A DNA stretch of 64,000 bases from G963665595 sp963665595 (GTDB lineage: Bacteria; Actinomycetota; Coriobacteriia; Coriobacteriales; CADBOM01): contig CAXXJK010000005.1 of the NCBI GenBank assembly GCA_963665595.2, positions 372,001 to 436,000 on the forward strand, written 5' to 3'. Below are positions 42,872 to 51,734 of this stretch, one piece after another. The notes beneath the pieces are model-generated. The model worked only from the letters and a program-made list of their open reading frames with translations, made no database searches and had not been told where the DNA came from. The first letter of the stretch is position 1; the number at the start of each line of letters is the position of its first letter. A program made the translations under genes and the position numbers.

Positions 42872-45112
42872 ATGGGTAGACCGGATTTACCAGTCACATG
42901 GGAAGAAAACGGTTACACAGTAACTAGGACGACCGCTTGGTCAGCACCTGGATGTCACGCAGGCTGTGGAATCCTCTGTTATGTCAACAAAGATGGAATA
43001 TTGGAGAAGGTTGAGGGAGATCCCGAAAACCCGTTTAATCAAGGACGAATCTGTCCGAGATGTGCAGCCCTTCCGGATGTTGTAAACAGCCCCGAGCGTC
43101 TGCTCTATCCTATGAAACGTGATCCCTCCAAACGTGGAGATCCTGATGCATGGGAGCAAGTATCTTGGGACGAGGCATTAGATCTTATCTATAATGAGAT
43201 GACCAGACTTGCTAATGAGTATGGTGCTTACACTCTCCAGACATTCTGCGGTACCGGCCGCGATATTCTCTGGCAAGTGCAACGTCTTGCATACGCCATG
43301 GGTACGCCGCATGTCGAAAGCTACTCTTCTGGTTTGGCATGCTGGATGCCACGTCTCGTTTCTTACAATGTCAGCACGGGCGACTATATGATGCCTGACT
43401 GCTCAGAGTGTCACGAGGATCGTTATGATCATCCTGATTTCAAGATTCCTGAAGTAATCTTTTGCTGGGGTAATAACTGCGTACAGTCCAGCTCAGACGG
43501 TTTCTTTGGCGATTGGCTCGTAGAGGTAGTACGCAGGGGTTCCAAGCTGGTCGTTATCGACCCACGCCTGACCTGGCTTGCCGCTCGTGCTGATCTTTGG
43601 ATTCAGCCTCGCCCGGCCGTTGACTCAGCGGTCGCCATCGCTATGCTTAAGACCATCATCGAAGAGGATCTCTACGATCACGACTTTGTTGATAAGTGGA
43701 CGTATGGCTTTGAGGCTCTTGTTGAGCGTTGCGCCGAGTATGACTTTGACGAGCTCTGCGAGAGAGCTTGGGTACCAGGAGACAAGGTTCGCGAAGCAGC
43801 AAGAATCTTTGCTGCAGGTAAGCACACGGCAGTTCAGCTGGGTCTTGCACTCGATATGCAGCGTAACGGTATCGGTGCGGTACGTGCCATCATCTCGATG
43901 CTTGCTATCTGCAATGATATCGATCAGCCAGGCGGACAGATTTTCACTGGCGCTCCTTTTGATTTCCACTACTTCAGCTGGGGATACACCGAGCTTCCTG
44001 AAGATGTTCAGAAGATGGTTGTCGGTTACGACGAGTATCCATTCATCAGAATGGGCATGGTGCTTGATCAGCCTGACCTTGCGGTTGTGCAAGCTGAAAC
44101 CGAGGAGCCTTACGGGTTTACCGGCGCTATCATGATGGGCACCAATCCTCTGGCCTGCATGAGTAATGCAGACCTGAACCGTGTGTACCCGGCACTTCAG
44201 AAGCTTAAGTTTATTGCAGTGGCTGACTGGAGAATAACGCCTACGATCCAAATGCTCGCCGATGTGGCGTTGCCTGTTGCAATGTGTGTCGAAAAACTTG
44301 GCATGATTGCAAAGCGTACTGGTGCATTTGCTATGTCTCCGATCGGTGGCTTGGACATAAAGGGTGAGCCGAAGAGCGACGCTGAAATAGCATGGCTTTT
44401 GGGCAGACGCTTCAACAAGAGCATGTTTGACTATGATAGTGTCGAAGAGATCTATGACTTCCTCGTCAAAAAATCTGGTTTGACATGGGCTGAAATTCGC
44501 GCGCAGCACTGGGCATTTTCTGGGCAAGAGTATCGCCGTTACGAAAAAGGTCTGCTCCGCAAAGACGGTCAGCCGGGCTTCAACACGAGCACCGGACGCA
44601 TCGAGCTCTATTCGCCTTTGGCAGAGAAGCTCGGCGAGAACGTTTTGCCTTACTATGACGAGCCTTATTACAGCCCATATACGACTCCGGAACTATATAA
44701 AGAGTATCCGGTTATCGTTATGACAGGTTCTCGTAATATCCAGTTCTTCCACTCAGAGCATCGTGATGTTAAGAAACTTCGCGAGATTCAACCTGATCCA
44801 TGGGTCGAAATGAACGATGTGTGGGCTAAAGAGCAAGGATTTGAGAATGGCGATTGGGTGTGGATCGAAAACAAGATCGGTCGCATCAAACATCGCGCAA
44901 AGCCAACTCCGGCTCTTAAGTACGGTATGGCAAACGTCAACAGTGGTTGGTGGTTCCCTGAAACTGATCCCCATGATGATCCGATGTATGGTGTCTGGGA
45001 TGTGAATCCGAACCTGCTCAGCGAGTTGGGACAACAAGGCCCGACTGGCTTTGGAGCAGACGTCAAAGCGTTGCTCTGCAAAATCTACAAATGCGAAGAA
45101 GGTGAGTACTAA
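42872..45112 (+). CDS. Transhydroxylase/catechol-dehydroxylase-like molybdopterin oxidoreductase, module D
   Basis: 746 aa from ATG 42872 (MGRPDLPVTWEENGY), behind GGAAAGGGGA; the longer frame from 42689 runs into promoter DNA. This copy retains a fuller cluster motif than modules A-C: C28, C32, C36 (PGCHAGCGILC), then C61/C64 (RICPRC), close to that of acetylene hydratase. Other landmarks: GLACWMPRL, IDPRLTWLAARADLWIQPRPAVD, MQRNGIGAVRAI, QFFHSEHRDVKKLR and NSGWWFPETDP. It lacks a Tat signal and is cytoplasmic. Substrate unknown; it is the most divergent of the plus-strand modules. Coupled to its FeS partner by a TAATG overlap. Confidence 0.86.
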   Translation: MGRPDLPVTWEENGYTVTRTTAWSAPGCHAGCGILCYVNKDGILEKVEGDPENPFNQGRICPRCAALPDVVNSPERLLYPMKRDPSKRGDPDAWEQVSWDEALDLIYNEMTRLANEYGAYTLQTFCGTGRDILWQVQRLAYAMGTPHVESYSSGLACWMPRLVSYNVSTGDYMMPDCSECHEDRYDHPDFKIPEVIFCWGNNCVQSSSDGFFGDWLVEVVRRGSKLVVIDPRLTWLAARADLWIQPRPAVDSAVAIAMLKTIIEEDLYDHDFVDKWTYGFEALVERCAEYDFDELCERAWVPGDKVREAARIFAAGKHTAVQLGLALDMQRNGIGAVRAIISMLAICNDIDQPGGQIFTGAPFDFHYFSWGYTELPEDVQKMVVGYDEYPFIRMGMVLDQPDLAVVQAETEEPYGFTGAIMMGTNPLACMSNADLNRVYPALQKLKFIAVADWRITPTIQMLADVALPVAMCVEKLGMIAKRTGAFAMSPIGGLDIKGEPKSDAEIAWLLGRRFNKSMFDYDSVEEIYDFLVKKSGLTWAEIRAQHWAFSGQEYRRYEKGLLRKDGQPGFNTSTGRIELYSPLAEKLGENVLPYYDEPYYSPYTTPELYKEYPVIVMTGSRNIQFFHSEHRDVKKLREIQPDPWVEMNDVWAKEQGFENGDWVWIENKIGRIKHRAKPTPALKYGMANVNSGWWFPETDPHDDPMYGVWDVNPNLLSELGQQGPTGFGADVKALLCKIYKCEEGEY

Positions 45113-45450
45113 TGTCGCAACTGGGAATTCTGATTGATTACGAGTACTGCTCTAATTGCCATACATGTGAAGTAATCTGCAAGGAAGAGCACAACATTCC
45201 AGAGGGTAAATGGGGAATCAAGGTCTTTGAAGTGGGCCCCTGGAATATTGAGGGCGACAACTGGCAACTGACCTACATGCCTGTTCCGACCGATATGTGC
45301 GACCTGTGCGAGGACCGCGTTTCTAAGGGGAAACTACCCGCATGCGTACATAACTGCTATACGGGTGTTATGTCTTATGGTCCTGTCGAAGAACTTTCAA
45401 AGAAGCTCGAAGACAAGAGCCGTCAGGTTCTCTTCGTCCCTAAGCAGTAA
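45112..45450 (+). CDS. 4Fe-4S electron-transfer partner, module D
   Basis: 112 aa with YCSNCHTCEVIC and MCDLCEDRVSKGKLPACVHNC cluster motifs. Clearly homologous to, but distinct from, the A/B/C partner. One-base overlap with the catalytic gene. Confidence 0.87.
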   Translation: MSQLGILIDYEYCSNCHTCEVICKEEHNIPEGKWGIKVFEVGPWNIEGDNWQLTYMPVPTDMCDLCEDRVSKGKLPACVHNCYTGVMSYGPVEELSKKLEDKSRQVLFVPKQ

Positions 45451-45464
45451 ACAAGAAGGTTATG

Positions 45465-45513
45465 GAGCTGTGCTCTCGCCACAATGGGGGCTATCAGTGC
45501 GAGAGTACAGCTC
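45465..45513 (+). terminator. Hairpin between module D FeS gene and MFS gene
   Basis: GAGCTGTGCTCTCGC at 45465-45479 pairs with GCGAGAGTACAGCTC at 45499-45513 with one mismatch. No T tract follows, so it probably tunes rather than ends expression of the downstream MFS gene. Confidence 0.55.
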
Positions 45514-45568
45514 GACATAAAACCGTCTTCGCATAAGGCGGAGACAGAACAGAAAGGGGATGTTCCAA

Positions 45569-46861
45569 ATGGAGCAAACTGCTCAACCAAAGAAGATGCA
45601 CTACGCGTGGTGGATCCTCATCAGTTGTTGTGCTATGTTCGCAGGATCTATGGCACTGCTCAACTCTATCATCAGTGTGTATATGCTTCCCGTGTCGACG
45701 GCGCTGGGCGTTCCGCGTGCCGATTTCTCGTTTATGCTGACTACCCAGGCTATTGCTATCATCATTGCGATGCCGATTCTGGGGCAGGTTTTTCAGAATA
45801 AGAAGATCAATATCAATGTGGCTATGACCATTGCCGCGTTGACCTTGATCGCTTGCCCGGTGATCTGTTCGTTTGCTACGAACACTTTGATGACCAACAT
45901 TGCTGGTTTCATCAGCGGTTTTGGTATCGCAGCGTGCTTTACCATGGCAACGCCGGTTCTTATTGGCAACTGGTTTGCAAAACAACACCGTGGAAAGATG
46001 ATCGGTATCGCCGCGTCATTTGCGGGTGTATCGACCGTAATCTGGGCACCTCTGTTCGCCAGTTTTATCTCGAGCTACGGTTATCACACCACGTATCTTA
46101 TCAATGCTGCTTGTATGGCAGTGTTACTTCTTCCTTTTACCATGTTTGTTATCAAGCGTGACCCCTCAGATAAGGGTCTGAAGCCGTTTGGCTTTAAAGA
46201 AGACGCTGAAGACGTCGAGGAAAGTATTGCCGAGGTTGGTATGCCCGCCAAGAAGGCTCTGAAGACTGCCGCATTTTGGATTATGTTCTTTGGCGTCGCC
46301 TTGACCGCTTTAGGTATGGGTTACAACAACAATCAAACGGGTATCGCTACTGAGTTTCTTGCAGGCACTTCGGATGCCGGAAATGCGGCTATGATTGGCG
46401 CTTCCATGGTTTCAGCCGCCGCCTTAGGCAATCTGCTCTCCAAACTGGGCTTTGGCTTCATGGCTGACCGTTTCAAGCTTAACATTACTTTCGTCGTCTT
46501 TCAGGTTGTGTGGCTGCTCGCGTTTGCATTGTGGTATTTTGCCGGGACCTCTGTAGCTGTTCTCATCGCTGGCGGTTTCTGCCTCGGCTTCTGCAACGCT
46601 CCCTCGCGTGTTGGCTGGCCGTTGGCTGTCCGCAAACTGTTCGGTAATGTCGATTATGCCAAGTTGTGGTCATATGTGGCCGTTGCCTCTTCAATCGTCG
46701 GCGGCATCTCGACTTCCGCGATCGCTTTTATCTACGACTCGACCGGTTCTTATCATGGCGCTATCATCGTCGGTATGGTCGTCGTGGTCCTCATCGCTAT
46801 TCTTGCGGTGCTTGCGTTGACGTTCGTCGGTAAATATAAGTGGGAAGAAAAACAAGATTAG
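45569..46861 (+). CDS. MFS transporter linked to module D
   Basis: 430 aa, 12 TM helices. N-terminal AWWILISCCAMFAGSMALLNSIISVYMLP, GNWFAKQHRGKMIGIAASFAG after helix 4 and GFMADRFKLNITFV in the central loop are OFA/MCT-like. ATG 45569 is chosen because AGAAAGGGGA (45551-45560) overlaps the earlier in-frame ATG at 45560. It likely imports the module D substrate. Confidence 0.85.
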   Translation: MEQTAQPKKMHYAWWILISCCAMFAGSMALLNSIISVYMLPVSTALGVPRADFSFMLTTQAIAIIIAMPILGQVFQNKKININVAMTIAALTLIACPVICSFATNTLMTNIAGFISGFGIAACFTMATPVLIGNWFAKQHRGKMIGIAASFAGVSTVIWAPLFASFISSYGYHTTYLINAACMAVLLLPFTMFVIKRDPSDKGLKPFGFKEDAEDVEESIAEVGMPAKKALKTAAFWIMFFGVALTALGMGYNNNQTGIATEFLAGTSDAGNAAMIGASMVSAAALGNLLSKLGFGFMADRFKLNITFVVFQVVWLLAFALWYFAGTSVAVLIAGGFCLGFCNAPSRVGWPLAVRKLFGNVDYAKLWSYVAVASSIVGGISTSAIAFIYDSTGSYHGAIIVGMVVVVLIAILAVLALTFVGKYKWEEKQD

Positions 46862-47075
46862 TTTTTCCTGTACCATGCTTTTTACAAGGCAGGTAGCGGC
46901 GTTTAGTCCCCGACGCAACGACCGTCTCAAGTTGTGCTAAAAGGAGCCTTCAGCGAGTTCTTACAGGGTAATCTTTTCGCTGAAGGCTCCCAAAAGTTTC
47001 TTGTTTGTTCAGCAGCCATGTCTCAGTACCCGCACCGGGTTGCCGGGACGATCAGACGAAGGAAAGCTTGTAACA

Positions 47076-48542
47076 ATGATTACCTTTGGAATAGTAGTAG
47101 CCTATCTGTTGGGCACGTATGTCCTAGGGTATTTTTTTAAGCGCAAAGCCGGTGCCAAGGATACCACTGCGCGCAAACTGTTTGTTGCCGATGGCAACCT
47201 TCCGCTCTTTACTGTCTCTGCCCTGCTATTTGGCGATATGATCGGCGCGTCTTCAGAGACCGGTACCGCGGGTACTGGCTACAGTCTGGGTCTGGCGGGC
47301 GGCTGGGGCGTGTGGGGCAGCAGCTTTGGTTGTATCCTTTTCAGTGTATGCTTCTCAGCATTCTTTTTCCGTATTAGAAAAACGGGTATAACTACAGGAC
47401 CAGAAGCCTATGGCTTGAGGTTTGATCAGCGTATCCGCTATTTGGTGCTTGTGTTTACCTTGATCCCCCTATTCATTCTCTTTTCGGCGCAGATTACTGC
47501 AGCTGTTTTGTATCTCAGCAGCATGATAGAGATAGATAGCGCGATTGCTACGGCCATTGTGTTTGTCTTGTTTTTGGCTATGGGAATGTTGGGCATCACC
47601 GGAGTCGCCCAGATGAATAAAGTGCACAGCTTTGTTATCATCTTCGGGCTCGCTTTTGCCGCAGCTGCATGCCTTTATTATGTCGGTGGGCCGGAAACGC
47701 TGACTACTCAGCTGCCGGCATCCTACTTTAATCCGTTTGTTGCAGGACCATTGACGGTTGCAGCACAGTTTTTTGGTTCAGCGCTTGGTTTCAGTATTTC
47801 TGTTACCTCAATCAGCATCGCTTACTGCGCAAAGAGTATGAAGGTGGCTAAACAAAGCCATTGGATTGTTGCGATTGTCAGCAGCATCTTTGCACTGTTC
47901 CCTCTTATTATCGGCCTGTGTGGTGCGGTGACCTTTGAGGGTATCCGCCAAGACTCGGTACTCTTTGTCATGACAAACCAGATATCCCCCGTGCTTTCTG
48001 GCATTGTTTTAATGGCGGTGTTCGCGGCTATATTTTCGACCGCTCCTTGGTTTTTGCTTGCAATGTCCAACTTGGTTGTAGAAGATATGTACGTGCCCTA
48101 CGCTCAAGCACGCGGGAAAGAGATATCCCAGAAGAAAGCTTTGATCGCTGCTCGTGTGGTGATGTGTTTGGTTCTTGTGGGCGCGGTACTTATGAGTGGG
48201 CAAAATACCTCTCTTCTCGATACGCTCATGGGAGCATCACAGATAAAAGCAATAGCGGCCATACTGCTGATGGTGGGAATTTACTGGAAGAGACTTACAA
48301 ACACAGCGGGCTTTCTGGGGCTTCTGATAGGCGGAACGATCTCCACTGTCTGGTATTTTATGGGTTATCCGTTTGGCATTCAGCCGCTTTGGCCCGGACT
48401 GATTATTTCACTTATCGTTTTTGTGGTAGGTAGCTTTATTGGCAGCAAGGAAAAGGTCTCAAAAGATTACGAAAATTACGAGACGCGTCTTGCTGAGTAT
48501 CCGGAAAAGGCTTTGCCAGCAAGTTCTGTTGACAATGGCTAA
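47076..48542 (+). CDS. Sodium:solute symporter (SSS) family protein
   Basis: 488 aa with about 13 hydrophobic segments. It starts MITFGIVVAYLLGTYVLGYFFKRKAG, has the family's early signature LFVADGNLPLFTVSALLFGDMIGASSETGTAG (about 38-66), and shows the Na+-site-like ISVTSISIAYCAKSM region and later IFSTAPWFLLAMSNLVVEDMYVP. Probable Na+-coupled uptake of an organic substrate. It follows the MFS gene in the same direction and may belong to the LuxR-2 regulon. Confidence 0.85.
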   Translation: MITFGIVVAYLLGTYVLGYFFKRKAGAKDTTARKLFVADGNLPLFTVSALLFGDMIGASSETGTAGTGYSLGLAGGWGVWGSSFGCILFSVCFSAFFFRIRKTGITTGPEAYGLRFDQRIRYLVLVFTLIPLFILFSAQITAAVLYLSSMIEIDSAIATAIVFVLFLAMGMLGITGVAQMNKVHSFVIIFGLAFAAAACLYYVGGPETLTTQLPASYFNPFVAGPLTVAAQFFGSALGFSISVTSISIAYCAKSMKVAKQSHWIVAIVSSIFALFPLIIGLCGAVTFEGIRQDSVLFVMTNQISPVLSGIVLMAVFAAIFSTAPWFLLAMSNLVVEDMYVPYAQARGKEISQKKALIAARVVMCLVLVGAVLMSGQNTSLLDTLMGASQIKAIAAILLMVGIYWKRLTNTAGFLGLLIGGTISTVWYFMGYPFGIQPLWPGLIISLIVFVVGSFIGSKEKVSKDYENYETRLAEYPEKALPASSVDNG

Positions 48543-48709
48543 CGCACGACGAATGATGCCGACGACTGGTAAGAGTGTTTCACGGCAGCGAAAATGACCG
48601 AATTTTTTCGGTAATGCTGCTGGTTAGAATAAAAATAGACAGGGTTTACATCTATGATTTTGTGGAAGTAAACAACTGCTACATAGAGAGAAAATTTGGT
48701 GTCAAACAG

Positions 48710-48730
48710 GTAGTCAAAAAAGCTGACTAC
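48710..48730 (+). promoter_or_regulatory. Inverted repeat just upstream of MCFRP copy 3
   Basis: GTAGTCA at 48710-48716 and TGACTAC at 48724-48730 lie 24 bases before the start codon, placing a small hairpin or operator close to the ribosome-binding site (AAAGGA, 48741-48746). Confidence 0.4.
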
Positions 48731-48753
48731 TGTGTTAAGGAAAGGAAATGGAT

Positions 48754-49008
48754 ATGTGTTTTAGACCTGCTGCTGTTGGCTTACCAAAGCCAAAATGTCC
48801 TGCCTGTGGTAAAGAGATCGAGGTGGAATCGGGCATGACCGCTTGCCCTGAATGCGGTCATGAGTTTACCCAACAGGAGATAGACGATTTTTCAAAGCCT
48901 GCATTCCCAGCTCCTGGTATGCCTGGCGCCCCTGGCGCTCCTGGCGCTCCTGGCGCCCCCAGTGCTCCTAAGGCTCCGAGTGCTCCTAAGGCTCCGCCGA
49001 TTAAATAA
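48754..49008 (+). CDS. MCFRP zinc-ribbon mini-protein with collagen-like tail (copy 3)
   Basis: 84 aa: MCFRPAAVGLPKPK, zinc ribbon CPAC (15-18) and CPEC (31-34), a short helix QQEIDDF, then a tail of Gly-Ala-Pro triplets (PGMPGAPGAPGAPGAP) grading into SAPKAPSAPKAP. Start at the second ATG (48754) by RBS spacing; all three copies then begin MCFRP. Located after the module D operon and the SSS gene. Function unknown. Confidence 0.8.
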   Translation: MCFRPAAVGLPKPKCPACGKEIEVESGMTACPECGHEFTQQEIDDFSKPAFPAPGMPGAPGAPGAPGAPSAPKAPSAPKAPPIK

Positions 49009-49067
49009 GCGGTATTTCTGAAGAATAGAGTGCAGTATCTGTTTAGGACTGCACTCAAAGGCTCCTG

Positions 49068-49100
49068 TGAGGAGGCGCAAATAATGTTTGCGCCTCCTCA
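49068..49100. terminator. Two-way hairpin terminator between MCFRP copy 3 and LuxR-3
   Basis: TGAGGAGGCGCAAA (49068-49081) pairs perfectly with TTTGCGCCTCCTCA (49087-49100) around a 5-base loop. A second hairpin, GAGTGCAGT ... ACTGCACTC (about 49028-49056), precedes it. They separate convergent transcripts. Confidence 0.8.
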
Positions 49101-49109
49101 CGTATCTGT

Positions 49110-50738
49110 TCAGATATGACTCTGCAGATTCCTCGGATGTTCTCCGGTTTCCATCATCTTATCTATGACACTGATAAGCTCTTGACGCGAGTGAACGCCC
49201 ATCTTCACATAGATATTATGAACGTGTGATCGAGCAGTATTCCAAGATACTTTTAGCTTGTCAGCGATATAGTCGCTGCCATGTCCCATAGCAAGGTAGC
49301 GAAATACCTCCGTCTCTCGTGCGGAAAGGTTATATTCAACCGCAATACATTGAATTGACTGAGAAAACTTGCCCTTTTTATCTTCGCGTGTTTCTTCGCG
49401 CAATTCCACGTCCATCAGGCTCTCGAATGATAATTCGCTTTCGTCTATAGGCGAAAATAGTCGTGCGTAGTCACGCTCGGAGAAAAGTACGAACGAAAAT
49501 CCAAGCACCAGCCCGACACATACTGCGTAGAAGGCAAGCGGAGAAAAATAATCTACTGCGCTCGGCAGTATGTAGACCCCCAACATCCAACCGATAGCAC
49601 ACCCAAGCATGAATGCGCCGCGTCCAAATCCGAAGACAATAATAGGAGATATGTGTTTCTGAAATACGACAAATGCTAAAAGGCACCACATGACAAAATC
49701 AAGCACACTAGACGCAAAATAAGTCAAAATACTCCAATTGGTGTCGAAAGCACCAAACACGGAGATGCAGGAGATGGTTACCACCATAAAAATGGCGATA
49801 AGAGAATAGAGCTTTCCAAAGTTCATCTGTTCGGCTTTGAAGCGTATGGCGACAATAAGAAATGCTATTGCCATAAGTATGCGTAGAAGCATGAGTATAT
49901 TGTTATCGTTAAGTATGGTGCCCGGTGCGTGATTGTTTACGACGTTTGCTCGTATCATTGAGGCAACAAGTGGCAGCATAAAAGAGAGCGCTACAAAGCG
50001 CCAGAATACACGAGGTAAACGCCGGGGTTTTTCTCCATATTGCTGCTGTGCAAGGCCGGACTCTGCAGGTATCTCTGAGCGAGGCATGCAAATAATCAGA
50101 GCAGCAAGAACGGGTAACCCTATAAACATTAGCATGCCCATGAGGGAAGGTCCTCCCGCGATGGGAGCCCACAGGGGCGAGCAGACAACTGCAAAATATA
50201 TGAATGCAACAACGATCTGAGAGAGCGAAGCGTAGAGTAGCACGCGACGGGGTGGAAGCTCGCCGTAAAGCTCGCCGCATTTTAATCCGATGAGAGCGGT
50301 GCCGATACCCGTGAGAGCGCACCCACCCCAGAACAAAAAGTCTGTATTATTGAAAAAAACATGGAGATAATAGGGGCCCGCAAGGATGATGCACAAACTA
50401 CCGACTGCAGCCAGTAGAGCACTAAGCATAACCAAGTATCGTTTCGCAAGCACATGCTTTATGCGAGTTGCAATAAACGGTGCGATCAGGCAAACGATCG
50501 CAAATGCGGCGGTCGAGATGATATACAGATGAGAGAGATTCCATCCGTTCATCTCGGTATCTGAAAGCCAAAGTGTCCCGCTATAGGTAAGTGTAGCCCA
50601 CGCATACCAGACGCCAAAACCCAAGTAGGGCACAGAAGGCCAGAGACGCACTAGATTTTGTGCAAATGTATCGTTTCTCTTTGCCCCAAACACGCGCACA
50701 TCCCCCCTCAGATGGTCGCCAAGTGACGATTTCGTCAA
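49110..50738 (-). CDS. Membrane-bound LuxR-type regulator (LuxR-3)
   Basis: 542 aa. About 12 N-terminal helices (roughly 25-425) are followed by an acidic linker and the LuxR HTH (about 470-530; NLSARETEVFRYLAMGHGSDYIADKLKVS ... VHNIYVKMGVHSRQELISVI). It is diverged from LuxR-1 and LuxR-2. It lies 57 bases downstream of the exported molybdoenzyme operon E on the same strand, so it could be the last gene of that transcript or separately expressed; either way it is the best candidate for controlling operon E. Confidence 0.87.
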   Translation of the reverse strand: MTKSSLGDHLRGDVRVFGAKRNDTFAQNLVRLWPSVPYLGFGVWYAWATLTYSGTLWLSDTEMNGWNLSHLYIISTAAFAIVCLIAPFIATRIKHVLAKRYLVMLSALLAAVGSLCIILAGPYYLHVFFNNTDFLFWGGCALTGIGTALIGLKCGELYGELPPRRVLLYASLSQIVVAFIYFAVVCSPLWAPIAGGPSLMGMLMFIGLPVLAALIICMPRSEIPAESGLAQQQYGEKPRRLPRVFWRFVALSFMLPLVASMIRANVVNNHAPGTILNDNNILMLLRILMAIAFLIVAIRFKAEQMNFGKLYSLIAIFMVVTISCISVFGAFDTNWSILTYFASSVLDFVMWCLLAFVVFQKHISPIIVFGFGRGAFMLGCAIGWMLGVYILPSAVDYFSPLAFYAVCVGLVLGFSFVLFSERDYARLFSPIDESELSFESLMDVELREETREDKKGKFSQSIQCIAVEYNLSARETEVFRYLAMGHGSDYIADKLKVSWNTARSHVHNIYVKMGVHSRQELISVIDKMMETGEHPRNLQSHI

Positions 50739-50795
50739 CGATGATATTGGAGTTGCGAGTGAATCATAGCTATCAGTATATAGTGTTTCAGTATA

Positions 50796-51734
50796 TTACC
50801 GGCCTGTTTTCTTGCATATTGTTTCAGACAAATCTGTCTCCCTCGTCGTCTCTGCTTTTGCTTTTGGTTTAAAAAAGGGAAACGTTATGGCGTGCGCTGG
50901 ACAGCTGTCGGCACAGTTATGGCATTTCACGCATTCGACCATCGACCGTTCTCCCAGGTCGCTGTGCGGGTCGGCATATTCAGGGCAAACGGCGCTGCAG
51001 GTAGCGCAGGGCACTTCGTCTTTATTGCGTAGGCAAGCGGATGTGTCTACGGAAGGCCGCCACGTTTTGTTGAAGCGAGAGACAAGCGAGAGCAGGGCAC
51101 CCAGCGGGCACAGCTTCATGCACCATGTGCGCAACAGCACCACTTCGATCAACAGAACAGCAGGAAAGATTAGCAATCCCCCGGTTATCTCATTGAATTG
51201 AACAAATCGCCACAGAAGTATGAAGGTGGCAAATGAAAGCCCCACAGGGCACACAAGACAAAAAACGGGAAAACCAAATATCGCCGTGGAGAGCAACGCG
51301 CCGCCCATTACGACATAGCGAGTATCAAATGTTGGCTTTGTGGGAATGTGCGATTCTGCCTGATAGCTGGACAGAGCGAGGAGAGATGATTCTCTGCGTG
51401 CCTGTTCCTCTATTTGTCTACGCTTTTTCGTTTTGAATAGATTTTGAATGTGAGGAACGGGGCATGCCCATGCGCAGAATGCTTTGCCTACGATTACGAC
51501 AATAATAGTGACAGCCACAAGTGCAATCAATGCACGCGGAACAAACGCCCAAGTGCCAAAAAACGACTCCAGCGCGCCGAGCGGACAGATAGATGCAACG
51601 ATGCCAACGCCCATGGAAGAAAGAGTACCCGTTCCCGTATGCAGTGCTAATCCGATGCCTACGATGACAAACACGCCAAGAGCGATTAGCCCCCTGATTG
51701 CAGATACTTTCAAAATTCCCCCTTTGTCTGTCAT
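50796..51734 (-). CDS. NapH-like membrane ferredoxin (quinol-linked)
   Basis: 312 aa. About five transmembrane helices carry paired CxxxCP motifs (FCAWACPVPHIQ, FCLVCPVGLSF, WCMKLCPLGALLS), and two C-terminal 4Fe-4S motifs follow (CATCSAVCPEY, CVKCHNCADSCPAHAI). This is the NapH/NosR-type quinol-oxidising architecture. It overlaps the NapG-like gene by ATGA. Probable job: deliver quinol electrons to the exported molybdoenzyme E. Confidence 0.85.
   Translation of the reverse strand: MTDKGGILKVSAIRGLIALGVFVIVGIGLALHTGTGTLSSMGVGIVASICPLGALESFFGTWAFVPRALIALVAVTIIVVIVGKAFCAWACPVPHIQNLFKTKKRRQIEEQARRESSLLALSSYQAESHIPTKPTFDTRYVVMGGALLSTAIFGFPVFCLVCPVGLSFATFILLWRFVQFNEITGGLLIFPAVLLIEVVLLRTWCMKLCPLGALLSLVSRFNKTWRPSVDTSACLRNKDEVPCATCSAVCPEYADPHSDLGERSMVECVKCHNCADSCPAHAITFPFFKPKAKAETTRETDLSETICKKTGR

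Noticed and set aside
48895..49005. Gly-Ala-Pro tail read as a CRISPR-like or tandem DNA repeat array
   Set aside because: The repeat is in frame within a protein tail, units are 9-18 bases long, and there are no spacers. No CRISPR array was seen in the window.
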